A DNA stretch of 64,000 bases from Brachypodium distachyon (GCF_000005505.3 NC_016131.3:10623501-10687500); one strand, 5' to 3'; positions 36,251 through 50,970 are shown, numbered from the stretch's first letter. A program made the numbers and translations. The notes: generated by a model from the letters alone, not told the origin.

Positions 36251-36524
36251 AGGACAGAAAACTCGTCGAAACAGAAGTATAAATCGGAAACCCTAGACCT
36301 GCCGCTGCAGAAACCAAGGCCGGGTAGACTGACAAAGCAGTCCCCTTAATTAGCCCGAGTAACGGCAGAGACAGGATCCCAGAGGAAATCGGATCAGATA
36401 GCTATATGATACTCATCACCGGAAGCAAAGTTGCCGGAGGAGTCGTGAACCCTAGTCGCCTAAGAAGACGACGGGTAGGAGATACAACTGCTGAGAAGGG
36501 ATCTTCCTCGACAATGAACTACAT

Positions 36525-36845
36525 GGAGTGGATGTGATGATCATTGTTGATGTTGCGATGACAAACATGTTGTGGCCCAGTATAACTTGGGCTGGGCTGA
36601 CGGAGGCGTGTTTCACTTCTTGGACATCAAACATTGTTGCTTTGTCCTGGTTGGCTGGTTCCCAAGACCCATCTCCCCCAAGGCCCAAGCCGGTCCAGAT
36701 GGAAACTACGTCTTCATGTCAAGGTTCTCCCAAGTGGCCATATCTTCGGGGGTATCTTTGGCAAATTCTTCACGTGGACGACTGAGGATCCTTGTTGCAC
36801 GACGCGCCGAGACAGAATTGCTGCCTTTGACATCGTAGTGTATTG
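36525..36845 (+). pseudogene. Possible gene fragment, two frames
   Basis: Three overlapping short frames end around 36785-36846. Parts such as DGNYVFMSRFSQVAISSGV and GGIFGKFFTWTTEDP look coding but lie in different frames. I do not recognise a family. It sits immediately outside the LINE target duplication. It could be a decayed gene or chance. Confidence 0.25.
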
Positions 36846-37273
36846 ACATGTCAAAATAAACAATTAATCCTTGGCAATTACCAAATCTAATTCGTTGTAT
36901 GTACGTAGCGGACTGTCTAGGTTAGGCATACTAGATTGAGCTTACCTCCGATCCATCGGCTAGCTGCAGGAACAAGATCAGAAAGAACATAGCTAATCCC
37001 AAAGCGCATGCATGTGCATATACAACGAGCTTAAGGCCATCTCGAACAACACACCGAGAAAACCAAAGTTCTCTCGTCTCTGGGTCCAGATCTAAAAACC
37101 TTACATATATAAATAAAGTTTCAACGACGTAAACAAATCCAGATCGATGATACCGATATGCACATAGTGATGTTAATTCCTAACTGGCACCGAATAATTA
37201 ACGGGGAACAAGGGTAGACGTCTCTTACGAGGAACGTACCGTTCGTAGGAGATGAGCAAATCAATCATATCCC
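36846..37273. other. Upstream region of the tau GST gene
   Basis: AT-rich intergenic DNA leading to the GST promoter. No other feature is seen. Confidence 0.5.
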
Positions 37274-37282
37274 TATATATAT
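37274..37282 (+). promoter_or_regulatory. TATA box of the tau GST gene
   Basis: TATATATAT lies about 125 bases upstream of the ATG at 37405. Confidence 0.6.
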
Positions 37283-37404
37283 GCCATTCAGCTGACCCCT
37301 CCTACATATACGCACACAGCCACCCATTGAAGAAAACACAGCTTAACCGTAACCACATCCTAGTTAATTAACCAGCTGATCAGTAGAAGCTTTCAAGGGA
37401 GGCA

Positions 37405-38205
37405 ATGGAGGGAGGCAAGGGAGTGGTGCTGCTCAACTGCTTCGTGAGCCCGTTCGGGAACCGCGTCCGCATCGCGCTGGCGAAGAAGGGCGTGGAGTAC
37501 GAGGAGACCGCGGAGAACATGGCCGCCAAGAGCCCGCTGCTGCTTTCCTCCAACCCCGTCCACGGCAAGGTCCCCGTGCTCCTCGTCGCGGGGAAGCCGC
37601 CCGTCTGCGAGTCCCTCGTCATCCTCGAATTCATCGACGAGGCCTTCGCCGATGCCGGCGAGCAGCTCCTCCCGGCCAACCCCTGCGCCCGCGCCCATGA
37701 CCGCTTCTGGGCCGCCTATGTCGATGCAAAGGTCGATTTAAGCCTTTTGCTTAAAAATCAGACAACTTAGATATATCAACACGCATACATATAGTCGATC
37801 ATATATTCTTACATGAGAATTGGCCATGTGCATGCGTGTTCTTGGCTGCAGATGCCGGAGTGCGCGGGGAAGGTGTGGAAGTCACCCAAGGGCGCGGCGG
37901 CGGTTGAGGAGGGGAAGAAGGAGATGGTGGCAGTGATGAAGACGCTGGAAGGGGAGCTTGGCGAGAAGGCCTACTTCGGTGGGGAGGCGCTCGGGTACGT
38001 GGACGTGGCGCTGGTGACGTTCGCGCCGTGGTTCCTGACTTACGAGCGGCTCGCCGGGTTCTCCGTAGAGGAGGAGTGCCCCGTGCTGTCGGCGTGGGCG
38101 GCCAGGTGCGCCGCGGAGAACGAGTGCGTGGCCAAGTCGCTGCCGGACGCCGAGGCCGTGTTCCAGTTCGTCTGTGGCATGAGGAAGCATTTCGGCCTCG
38201 AATAA
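37405..38205 (+). CDS. Glutathione S-transferase, tau class
   Basis: A cytosolic detoxification enzyme that conjugates glutathione to electrophiles. Exon 1 is 37405-37731 and exon 2 is 37852-38205, phase 0, GT-AG, 226 residues, which is normal for the class. The thioredoxin-like N-terminal domain carries the active-site serine in FVSPFGNRVRIAL, the NPVHGKVPVLL segment with the cis-proline, and ESLVILEFIDE, which contacts glutathione. The all-helical C-terminal domain spans exon 2 (DVALVTFAPWFLTYE). The single intron after about residue 109 is the typical position in tau GSTs. The sequence looks intact. Substrate cannot be inferred. Confidence 0.95.
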
Positions 38206-38658
38206 GCTCTCGGCAACATATGTGTCTCACCAGTACGATCGGTGCAATAAGCTAAGCTAGCTAGCAGGCAACCCGCGCACGCATCGTCGTGCGTGCAAGT
38301 GGCCGGTCGATTTGCAGCTAGGTTTGATTACTTTTGGTTGGATGTCATGTTTCATTCGTCTGCGTTGTTCAATTGTGCTTTCGTGCGTGCATAATATATC
38401 ATCGGTTACCAGTTTCTGAATCAACCGTACGTACTCTTATTGAGAAGTTGTGCGTATTGTAAACTGCATAGAACAATTATACGGAGTAATAAAGCTTGCT
38501 TATGTGGTATCATCGTTTGATTCTGAATTGTATGTTTGCTCATGTTATTTGTTCGAGTGACAATCCAAAGGCGAGGTGTAAGTTTTCTTCATTTTCTGAC
38601 CGACGAAACAGGGATTGAACAAGAGCAGATGATCATCATTGATGGTGCATGCCCCTAA

Positions 38659-39719
38659 GAGCATCTCTAGCACATCCCGCATATGACCATCCGCATCCGC
38701 GTATGCTGTTTTGGCCTTTTGGGGCCAAAAAATATCCCGAGTAGATACCGTAAAACGGGCCGGACCGAAAACTGTGTTTCGGTTTACACGAAAAGAACTG
38801 CGAACGGAGGCATATATGGTGACTCATGGGTCGTATTCGGTATCAACCCCTCACATTCTGCTGTCCTCCTCTGCCGTGAAAACCCTCCTCCACCGCGAAA
38901 ATACAGCTTCCTTCCCCAACTCCAGCGAGCAATTGCCGCGACCGTCCTCCGGCGAGCAACCCAATGGTGCACTCGTGCTCCTCGCTCCGCTGCTCGTCGC
39001 GACGGCTGTACTATGTCCCCGCGCGGGCGGGGAAAGCCTAGTGGCAGCCGCAGTTGCGGCTAAGCTGATGACGACGAGGCGGCGAGACGTCGGCCGTTCC
39101 ATCAGGGCATGGCGACGCGGTGCCCACAAATGGGAGAAGCACCGCCACCTCAGCCGCGACCGGAAGAAGCCGCGTTGGCGGCGGCGGGGAGTTCGATCGT
39201 CACTCGCGGCGCACGCACGCTGCGGTGGGAGGAGGCCGAGTCCTCTCGCGGGGCTGTACGCCGCCGCGCGTTCTCGCTGGAAACCCTAGAGGAGGAGGAG
39301 CAGGAGCTGGATGAGGACCCGACGTATGTGACGGCGGTGGCCGCCGACGAGGAGGATGCCCGCCGCCGGCAAGAGGAGGCAGAGGACCCGGATATCCTCC
39401 GTGGCATTGAGGAATCCAAGAAGGCGCCGGCGCCGGAGAGGGAGCTCTGATGATGAGTAGGCGGCGAGGAGAAGAAGGAGCCGGCGGCGACCTAGGAGCA
39501 CATTTTGTTTTTGTTAATTGCTCCGCCTTTAATCATGTAGTTTTTTTGTGTAGTTGATGAACTCTACTTCTAATAGTTGATGGTTGATGAACTCAGTTCG
39601 CGTGAAGTTTTTTTTTCAAAAATTTCAGTTTTGAATTCGGTAGAGCTGAATATGTGGATTCAGTTCAACCGAACTCGTGTTGTTCGAATCACTGTTATGG
39701 GTATCTGCTACAGATGCTC
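38659..39719 (+). mobile_element. Non-autonomous PIF/Harbinger-like element (copy 2)
   Basis: Ends gagcatctctagcacatccc and (reverse complement) gagcatctgtagcagatacc, flanked by TAA at 38656-38658 and 39720-39722. Length 1061 bp. Subterminal sequences (TTTGGCC..CGGGCCGGACCG) match copy 1 at 5188-6751. Near the 3' side both copies share GTTGATGAACTCTACTTCTA-type sequence. Both carry the same degenerate reading frame. No transposase is seen. Confidence 0.87.
39109..39450 (+). pseudogene. Transposon-borne reading frame, copy 2 (family unknown)
   Basis: A frame of 113 codons starts MATRC and continues with EAESSRGAVRRRAFSLET and AEDPDILRGIEESKK, matching the frame in copy 1. The expected KWEKHRHLS segment after the start lies in another frame (39129-39180), so a small deletion has shifted it. 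Shared residues in both copies suggest that a real protein once was encoded by the family or captured by its ancestor. An acidic Glu-rich tract lies in the middle. Function unknown. Confidence 0.5.
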
Positions 39720-39722
39720 TAA

Positions 39723-40120
39723 AAAGACAACGAATGTTAAGCAGCCTAACGTGTACTCTTTTCATTCTAACTAGCATAAATATCCAATATAGATTTTTCT
39801 CGCAGTTTCAGCGAAATAAAATTTGATTATATTTCCTTTTTAATCTTCAGGTGTGGCGTTCGCAAAAAAAAAATCTTCGGGTTTGGTTTTTTCTCGGTCG
39901 TCTTGTTTATAAATAAAATGTCTCAAATCTCAGTTGATGTATCAGAATCGTTGGTTGGATTAAGACATAAGGTTATCCTTACTCTCTCATCTCTCATGTG
40001 TTATCGTTGGATTAAAATCCCACGGTCAAGTACGTCAACCAACAGACGACTTCTCAATAGCATAACCGTTAATATTTTTATTGGTTCCTGTTCTTGAATC
40101 AGCAATCACAGACTCCCGGT
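39723..40120. other. Upstream region of the serpin gene
   Basis: AT-rich intergenic DNA with no gene seen. Confidence 0.5.
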
Positions 40121-40128
40121 TATATATA
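40121..40128 (+). promoter_or_regulatory. TATA box of the serpin gene
   Basis: TATATATA lies about 125 bases upstream of the ATG at 40251. Confidence 0.5.
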
Positions 40129-40250
40129 CGTGTATTTGTAATTTTGTATCCGAATGTTTAATTTAATTTTATATTCTCGTACTACATAGCTTAGCCACGA
40201 AGGAATATATCATACCATTTATGAATCATTAATGGCCAGGAAACTTCTCG

Positions 40251-41642
40251 ATGAATACGAAGTCCAGCAACTCTGTACAGCGGCAGCACCATTCCACGGG
40301 CATGGAGGGCATGGATGGCGCCGTCAGGGACCTGGCCGCCCTCACCACGCGGCTCCTCCTCCACCTCGGAAGCGACAAAACTAACATGGCCATCTCACCG
40401 TTGTCCTTCCACTCTGTGCTCGTCCTTCTCGCTGCTGGTGCCACGGGCGACACCTTTGCTCAGATCGTCTCCTTCCTGGGCTCCTCTGGTGACACAGCGC
40501 ATGCTTCCCTCGCCTCTCAGGTAGCCTCTGGTATTTTCGCCGGCGAGAACAGCGCGGGGCCCGAAGTCCGGTGCGCTGTAGGCGTTTGGGTGGACTCATC
40601 ATTCCAGCTTAGGCCCGAGTTTGCAAAGAAGGTCGCCGTTCAGTACAAGGCCGGGGCGCGAGCCATGCCCTTCCAAGATAAGGTAATCATCCATCCACTT
40701 GTTAATTATATTCAGGAACATCTTCTCTTGTACTACTGTTGCTGTGTAATTTCTGTTTGGTCCGGTGTTTCTTTACGCGTGAAAAACTTGAAGGATCACA
40801 TATCTGCCCTTCTCTGCTTTGCATTCTTTGTTGTGCTCCAAATTAAGGCTGACGAGGCCACAGTTGAGATCAACCGCTGGTTCGAGGACAAGACGGGCGG
40901 CTTCATCCGAGACCTCATTCCGCACGGCCACCTCGACAGTGACACAATCCTTGTCGTCGGCAATGCACTCTACCTGAGAGGCACATGGCTGGACCTCTTC
41001 GACCGCGATGACACCATGGACGGCGACTTCTTCTTGCCTGACAAGAGCAGGCGTGCCGCTGTGCGAGTGCCATTCATGACGAGCAGAAACCGCCAGCTTA
41101 TCAGCTGCCATCCCGGCTTCAAAGTCCTGCAGCTGCCCTACGAGGGCGGCGGCAACCGCAGGTTCAGCATGCACATTTATCTCCCCAACGAGCGTGATGG
41201 CTCAGGGGCCTTGGTCCGTGAGCTCAGCTCCGACACGGCCGGGTTCCTTGACCGTGGCGTCCCTGCACGGCCGGTCGAGGTGGGAGACTTCAGGATCCCC
41301 AAGTTCAAGGTGTCGTTCAAGACAGAGGCGTCGAAACTTCTGCGGGATATGAGGCTGGAACGGCCGTTCCGGCCCTCGTATGACTTCGCGGAGATGGTTG
41401 ACTGCTCGGAACCTCTTGTGGTGGGGAGCGTGCTCCATGAGTGTGTTGTTGAGGTCAACGAGGATGGAACCATGGCCGCTGCAGCCACCGAAGCTGATAT
41501 GATTGCGGGCTTCTCCATCGAGGGGGAGGAGCATGTTGAAGTTGTCGACTTCGTGGCGGATCACCCATTCTTGTTCCTCGTCAGGGAGGACAAGAGTGGC
41601 ATAGTGCTTTTTGCAGGGCAAGTGGTCAATCCTCTGCTCTAG
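40251..41642 (+). CDS. Serpin (plant serpin-Z type)
   Basis: A protease inhibitor of the serpin fold. Exon 1 is 40251-40682 and exon 2 is 40848-41642, phase 0, giving 408 residues, the usual size. The single intron after about one third of the protein is the known plant serpin position. Seen motifs: NMAISPLSFHSVLVLL, NALYLRGTWLDLFDR, the hinge VNEDGTMAAAAT and the C-terminal DFVADHPFLFLVRED..GIVLFAGQV. The hinge is compatible with inhibition, though it has Met where family members usually have Glu. The reactive-centre loop after it (EADMIAGFSIEGEE) is unlike the usual LR-type loops; the target protease cannot be predicted. A second ATG at 40302 could also be the start. The 165-base intron has no in-frame stop, so an unspliced reading frame of 463 codons exists. 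Confidence 0.92.
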   Translation: MNTKSSNSVQRQHHSTGMEGMDGAVRDLAALTTRLLLHLGSDKTNMAISPLSFHSVLVLLAAGATGDTFAQIVSFLGSSGDTAHASLASQVASGIFAGENSAGPEVRCAVGVWVDSSFQLRPEFAKKVAVQYKAGARAMPFQDKVIIHPLVNYIQEHLLLYYCCCVISVWSGVSLRVKNLKDHISALLCFAFFVVLQIKADEATVEINRWFEDKTGGFIRDLIPHGHLDSDTILVVGNALYLRGTWLDLFDRDDTMDGDFFLPDKSRRAAVRVPFMTSRNRQLISCHPGFKVLQLPYEGGGNRRFSMHIYLPNERDGSGALVRELSSDTAGFLDRGVPARPVEVGDFRIPKFKVSFKTEASKLLRDMRLERPFRPSYDFAEMVDCSEPLVVGSVLHECVVEVNEDGTMAAAATEADMIAGFSIEGEEHVEVVDFVADHPFLFLVREDKSGIVLFAGQVVNPLL

Positions 41643-41865
41643 TAGTGGATCAGTACATTGGCAGAAGACATAGGTCAGCCCAATTTTATCATTTAGTCCA
41701 TACATTTTGGCTCATTTGTAAAGCCGGGAGAGAGGGAAAACAAGACTTTGTCTCGACAAATAGTAGTCCTCAAGTTCCATTGTAGCTTGTCCTTTCCAAA
41801 AATAATAATTCCATTATAGTTTGATTACGAACCCTTGAGCCAGACGCATGCCATGTTATTTCTAT

Positions 41866-42136
41866 TAGCTAAATACCCGTGCGTTGTTACGGATGAAACA
41901 ATTAAACAGCTCGTTTGATTACATATATGATTAAAGAAATGCTGTTATATGTTAGTTGCATTTGCTAGTAATTTATCTCAATTTTGATGGAAAACATCAT
42001 CACTATTTTAATTATTTAATGAATTTAACTCTTCGTATTATAATAAGTGACAAGTGATAATTTCTCTTACGGTGGAAAAGAGGTAGGAAGGGACCGACCA
42101 CCGCCACCCATGACCTCCTTTATAAGAGTAAAGAAA
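41866..42136 (-). mobile_element. Mini-Helitron
   Basis: Read on the minus strand, the element begins TCTTTACTCTTATAAAGG near 42134-42136 and ends CGCACGGGTATTTAGCTAA followed by T. A short hairpin-like sequence (CCGTAACAACGCACGG) lies just before the 3' end. About 270 bp, no coding sequence. The exact 5' base is uncertain by two bases. Confidence 0.7.
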
Positions 42137-42975
42137 TCCAAGATTTACATGGTGTTTCTTTGACAAGACAGTTGTTTCCACTTCTACATATATTACCTTT
42201 TAAGACCCACAGTTGTACACGGGTGGATCCAAAACTTTGAATTGTGTACACGGTTGAGAAAAGCAAACCTTGTGCCTAGTGTTCAAACATGTGCCATGAT
42301 GAAATCCGTTAGAAAATTTCAAGTGTGTGTGATGTCTTGCACACGGTAACCGAAGAATATCCACGCCTATTTGATTCCATCGATCCATAATTGTCCCTTC
42401 TATGTTCTGAACTACAATATCCACAACAATTCAAATTCCTATTGTTCTTGTGTTATCGAGTGAATTCGAGTACTTATTTGATTAGAGAGCAATTTTGAAA
42501 CTAAATTAAACATAATTGGAGCGAACTATCCAGCTACGTCGCACCAGAGCCTTAGCGTGTGGCACCCTCCCCGCGAGCGCGCGCGGTACGTGCGCGTGCT
42601 GCCGCGCGGCCAGCAGCAGGCCTCCCCCCAGTGCGGCCCAGCTGGCTTCCTCCCCAGCGCAGCCCAGCAGCCAACCTGGCCCAGTGTCAACCGATCAACT
42701 CTCCGTGCACGTGCGCAAGCACAGCGCTGATCGCGGTGGCCAGGTGCAGCCGCTCGTCAAGAAAGCAGGTTGTTTGAGCATTTTTGTACTGGTTGATTTC
42801 CCAGATTCAGAAAATTTGTAGCTTAAATCATGTGTCCAATTCACAACCTGTCCTCGCTCATTAGATTTGTACCGACGAGTGCTTCAAAACTTAGTCCAGC
42901 ATTATGTTTCAATAAAAAAAATCGATCTCTTTTGTTATCAAGCCATAATGCAAAAGTCACCATCCTATTTGCATG
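42137..42975. other. Intergenic DNA with a GC-rich island
   Basis: The left part is AT-rich. From 42530 to 42770 the DNA is strongly GC-rich, and the ORFs there are Arg/Pro/Ser-rich without domains. No gene is supported. Confidence 0.4.
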
Positions 42976-43292
42976 CTTACCGGATTAATTGTTTTCACTT
43001 ATCGGGTTAATTGTTTCTACTTACCAGGTTAACTGCGTGTCCTTACCAAGTTAACGTTGCCAACTTATCAGATTGATCGTGTGTCTTTACCAGGTTAACG
43101 GTGACAACTTACCAGGTTCACTGTCTGTGTTTACCAGGTTCACTGTGCTAATTTACCCGGTTATTTGTGTCTACTTATCAGGTTAACTATTATTGAAAAA
43201 TACTTACCAGGTTAGCCTTCCTATTTACTGAGTTAATTGTTCCTCCTAGTGTTCATAATACCGGGTAAATTGTGCCAACTTACTAGGTAAAC
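42976..43292. repeat. Degenerate ~22-bp tandem repeat array A
   Basis: Repeats of the type TTACCAGGTTAACTGTGTCTAC, spaced roughly 20-23 bp, about fourteen in number and strongly diverged. The conserved core is TTACC(A/G)GGTTAA. The array is followed by single-copy sequence 43320-44110, which has a counterpart after array B. Confidence 0.85.
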
Positions 43293-44120
43293 AAAATGGC
43301 CAAATAAACTAGTGATTCTAGTAGTGTGAAAAATAACAACATGTATATGGCAACTACATGAGAAGAATGGAACAAATGACATGACACAACAAAACGATGT
43401 CGAGTCGCCCCGCATCCTGCTCCGCCGCCGCTGTCACCGCTTTGGCAAGATCGCACACCCTACTCCGACACCGCCGCAAAGACCTGTTGTTGTTCCGCGG
43501 GGATCAAAGTCGACAAGGGCCTCGTCCCGATCATGGGCTCCAATGATGATTCCTGGTGCCAGGTCCTCGACGGGATGGCCTCGCAACAGGCCGCGTACTA
43601 CTAGCAGGGCGCCCGATTCGCCAGGTCGGAGCTCACCATCAAGGAAATTGCGTTGCCGTATCCGCGCTTGGCGCCGCTATCCTGATAGGCCGCGCCCTGC
43701 ACCGCCGCTATCCTGCCTCGCCGCCGCATCCTATTCTAGCCCTGCACCCTGCCCCGTCGGGCCACCGCACCCTTGCACCGCCGCCGCAGCCTGCTCCGGC
43801 CCTGCGGCCTTCCCAGTAGAGCCGCCATGGCCCTGCATCGCCCCTGTCGCGCCCCTGCATCCTACTCTGGCCCCGCGCCCTGCCGCACCCCTGTAGCCTG
43901 CGCCCTGCCCCGTTGGGCCGCCGTGCCCCTGAACCGCTGCTGCCGCGCCTAGTCCGCCGCCTGTGTGCTCGGAATTGGGGAGGAGAACTAGAGAAGAGCA
44001 GTCGGTGGAGAAAAACGAGAGATAGAGAAGGAGAGCAGTTCGGGAGACTGAAGCGTACGTGAGGATCGGGAGGATCGCACGGCCAGACAGACGCCGTATG
44101 GTAAGACTAGGATGGACACG
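43293..44120. other. GC-rich body of repeat unit 1
   Basis: The left edge contains ACATAACAAAACGAT-like sequence and GTCGAGTCGCCCCGCATCC, repeated near 44765-44815. The right edge, GGACACGTTCCCCAGTTA, is repeated near 45701-45715. The interior is rich in CCGCC and CCTGC and gives long Pro/Ala/Arg ORFs on both strands that I regard as compositional. Confidence 0.5.
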
Positions 44121-44624
44121 TTCCCCAGTTAAATTATTCATGCTTACTTACCCGGTTATCCGTACCTATTTACCGGATTAAATGTGGTCCTTACCGGACT
44201 AGTTACCCGATTATATGTCCTGCTTACCGTGTTAACTTTGACTATTTACCTGATTATTCATGCCTACTTACCGGGTTACCTGTGCCTATTTACCGGATTA
44301 AACGTGGTCCTTACGGCTACTTACCGGATTACATGTCTTGCTTATTGGGTTAATTATGCCTACTCACCGGATTATTCATGCATGTTTACCGAGTTACATG
44401 TGCCTATTTACCGGATTGAAATGTGGTTCCTACGGCTACTTCCTGGATTACATGAAATTCTTACCGGTCTAACCGTGTCTACTTACCGAATTATTCATGC
44501 TTGTTTACCGAGTTAACCGTGTGACATTTATCAGATTATCTACTTCTACTCACCGGGTAAACTATTTGTATTTACCGGGTTAACTGTTCCGACATACCGT
44601 GTAAATTGTGCCAACTAATCAGAT
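44121..44624. repeat. ~22-bp repeat array B with a 118-120-bp higher-order unit
   Basis: The ~22-bp monomers (ACCGGATTA.., ACCGGGTTA.., each ending in CTACTT/CTATTT) are organised in blocks of five. TTATTCATGC recurs at about 44134, 44254, 44372 and 44491, giving periods of 120, 118 and 119 bp. Within each block the order of monomer variants is preserved. The last block decays into simple ~22-bp repeats. Confidence 0.87.
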
Positions 44625-45976
44625 AGAAAACATGGCAAATATCGTCAAATAAATTGGTGATTACGAGTATCGCAATCAACATGGAGATGGCAACTAAGTA
44701 TTAAGCAGATAAAGATCCATGGACACGTAACACGGACCGCATGAAAAAAACAAAACAAACAACACGACATAACAAAACGATATCGAGACGAGATATCGAG
44801 TCAGCCCGCGTCCTATCCGGCGCCACCGCTATCACCGCCCATGAGCCACTTGTTCCCGTAGAAGCGGTGCGCGTCCAGCTTATTGAACCACCGAAGCCTG
44901 CAGCTCTTCCTTGCTGGCCCACACAAAGATCCATGGACGCGTAGCTAAGTATCAACCTTGTAATTGTTGGTATGATTCCTCTCTGGTTGCATTGTATCTC
45001 TCATCACTGAGAATGTAACCCTTATTGCCGATCAATAGAGAGACATTTTGCTGTAAAAAAAAAAACTAGAGCTGTTTAAGACTTGCAGGTGAAAATGCAC
45101 AAACTGCTTGCGTGCGCACGTACTGGATCTCTCGTCCAGCTTCTCAGCGATGAGGTTCCAGTTCAGGGGCTCGTAGAGGGCGACAAACTCGCAGAGCTTG
45201 GCATCTTCGGCGGGCCGCCGGTGGCCGCGAGCACCCAGCTGCCTGGAGGACTGCCCGGCTGCCCACTGCTGCAGCTCGCTCCCTGATCCCGCGGTGGTGT
45301 GTGTCGTCCATGGTGGTCGGGCAGGCGGTGAGCACGCGCCCGCCGCCCCTGCTTCCCCGGCACCAACGCGTGCCTTTCCGACGCCGCGCTCCATTTTGCG
45401 CCGCCGCCATGCTTCCTCGACACCAACGCTCGCTTGCTCCGCCGCCGCAGCTGCCGTGCTCTCCTACGGTGCCGCCTCCCTGCTCCCTTTTGCGCTGCCG
45501 CGCCCTGCCGTCGCGCAGCAATCTCCGGCACCACCGCCCTGCCGTTCCCCAACCATCGGAAGGAGCCTAGCCAGAGGATGAGGTGCGAGAGAAAAAATCG
45601 CAGGATGAGATAGAGATCGACAGAAGGGGAATCACGAACTCGCTGCAAGTCGAACGCCTGTGCACGAATCACAAAGCGCGCCGTACGGAGAGACTAATCT
45701 GGGCACGTTCCCCCGTTAGATTGTCCGAACATAATTATACAAACCAATCGTGCTTCTCCGATTTGCGGCACCCCTGACATCTACGGCACGCTTGGTCACC
45801 GATGAGTTGCGCCAGACGACTCGTCAAAGATCAGATTTCTTTGGATAATTTACCATATGGGCGGTGACGACTTCTCTTCCCCCTCGCGCATTTCCGCTTC
45901 TTCTTGAGTTTCTCTCCCATCACTTCAGCTTCGAGGAGTCAATGTTTCCCTGCCAAGTTTAGTAAGTACGTATTAT
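44625..45976. other. Body of repeat unit 2 and flanking DNA
   Basis: Segments match unit 1 at both edges (see 43293-44120). AAAGATCCATGGAC occurs twice, at about 44710 and 44925. An oligo-A tract follows GACATTTTGCTGT at 45049-45065, resembling a retroposed tail. GC-rich ORFs (45144-45672 and others) overlap each other on both strands and are not supported as genes. Confidence 0.45.
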
Positions 45977-46569
45977 TTGTCATACTATAAAATTGGTTTT
46001 TGTTTACATTGTTATTTTGACAAACCAATATCTTCTTGTCATCCGTCGACCCTGCTTGGCCCACGGCACGCCGCTACCGGGGTAAAACCGTATCAGAGAT
46101 TGTTGGGATGGATAGCGTCACTGCGTCAGCTGGGGATGACTCGCGGCGGCGCGGTCGACGTCGTACTAAGATACTACCAGTAACTCGTGAAAGCCACAGT
46201 CGCCACGACGATGAGCATCGGGACGGCGCAGTGACGTCCGGGAAAAGAGATCTCACACGCCCTCTTTCGTTCGTGTTCTCCTCTTCCTCCTCCTTCCGTA
46301 ACGAAAACGGCGGTACTGGCGTAGGGATTATTCTTACTGACGCAGATCGACTCCCGCGCGGACGGATAACTCCATTCCGCTCCGCTCCAACGAAACGCCG
46401 TGAGCAACATCAATTCCGCATCCCAACGCAGGAAGCCACCGCGGACCCCAAAAGGAGCTTTGGACGGACGGAGCCTGGGCGCGGGGTGGAGAAGAGTGGC
46501 GTGCCTCGTACGTACGGTCGCGTCCTGAAGCGAGCGACTGACGCGCCAGCGCGGAGGGGAAGGGCGGAG

Positions 46570-50970
<4,401 letters not shown>

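Larger units (their letters stand above)
30901..36509 (-). mobile_element. L1-type LINE with 15-bp target duplication
   Basis: The element runs on the minus strand from 36509 (5') to 30901 (3'), about 5.6 kb. A perfect duplication GACAATGAACTACAT lies at 30886-30900 and 36510-36524. The 3' end carries an A-tail (T8 at 30901-30908 on the plus strand). It has a 5' UTR of about 260 bases, an ORF1, and an ORF2 with endonuclease, reverse transcriptase, zinc-binding and RNase H regions. It therefore appears full-length, but several frameshifts and stops make it inactive. The intact duplication suggests a fairly recent insertion. Confidence 0.93.

Noticed and set aside
44184..44516. 110-codon ORF in array B
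   Set aside because: It is only the translation of the tandem repeat; its unit of about 119 bp leaves the frame open by chance.
42976..44624. Regularly spaced short repeats considered as a CRISPR-like array
   Set aside because: Monomers are degenerate and contiguous with no unique spacers, and this is a plant nuclear genome.
45144..45672. Overlapping ORFs on both strands
   Set aside because: GC-rich body of a repeat unit; frames are open on both strands at once, which is typical of composition.
46036..46569. Upstream in-frame extension of ornithine aminotransferase
   Set aside because: The extra 178 codons resemble nothing; the ATG at 46570 is followed directly by a typical mitochondrial presequence.
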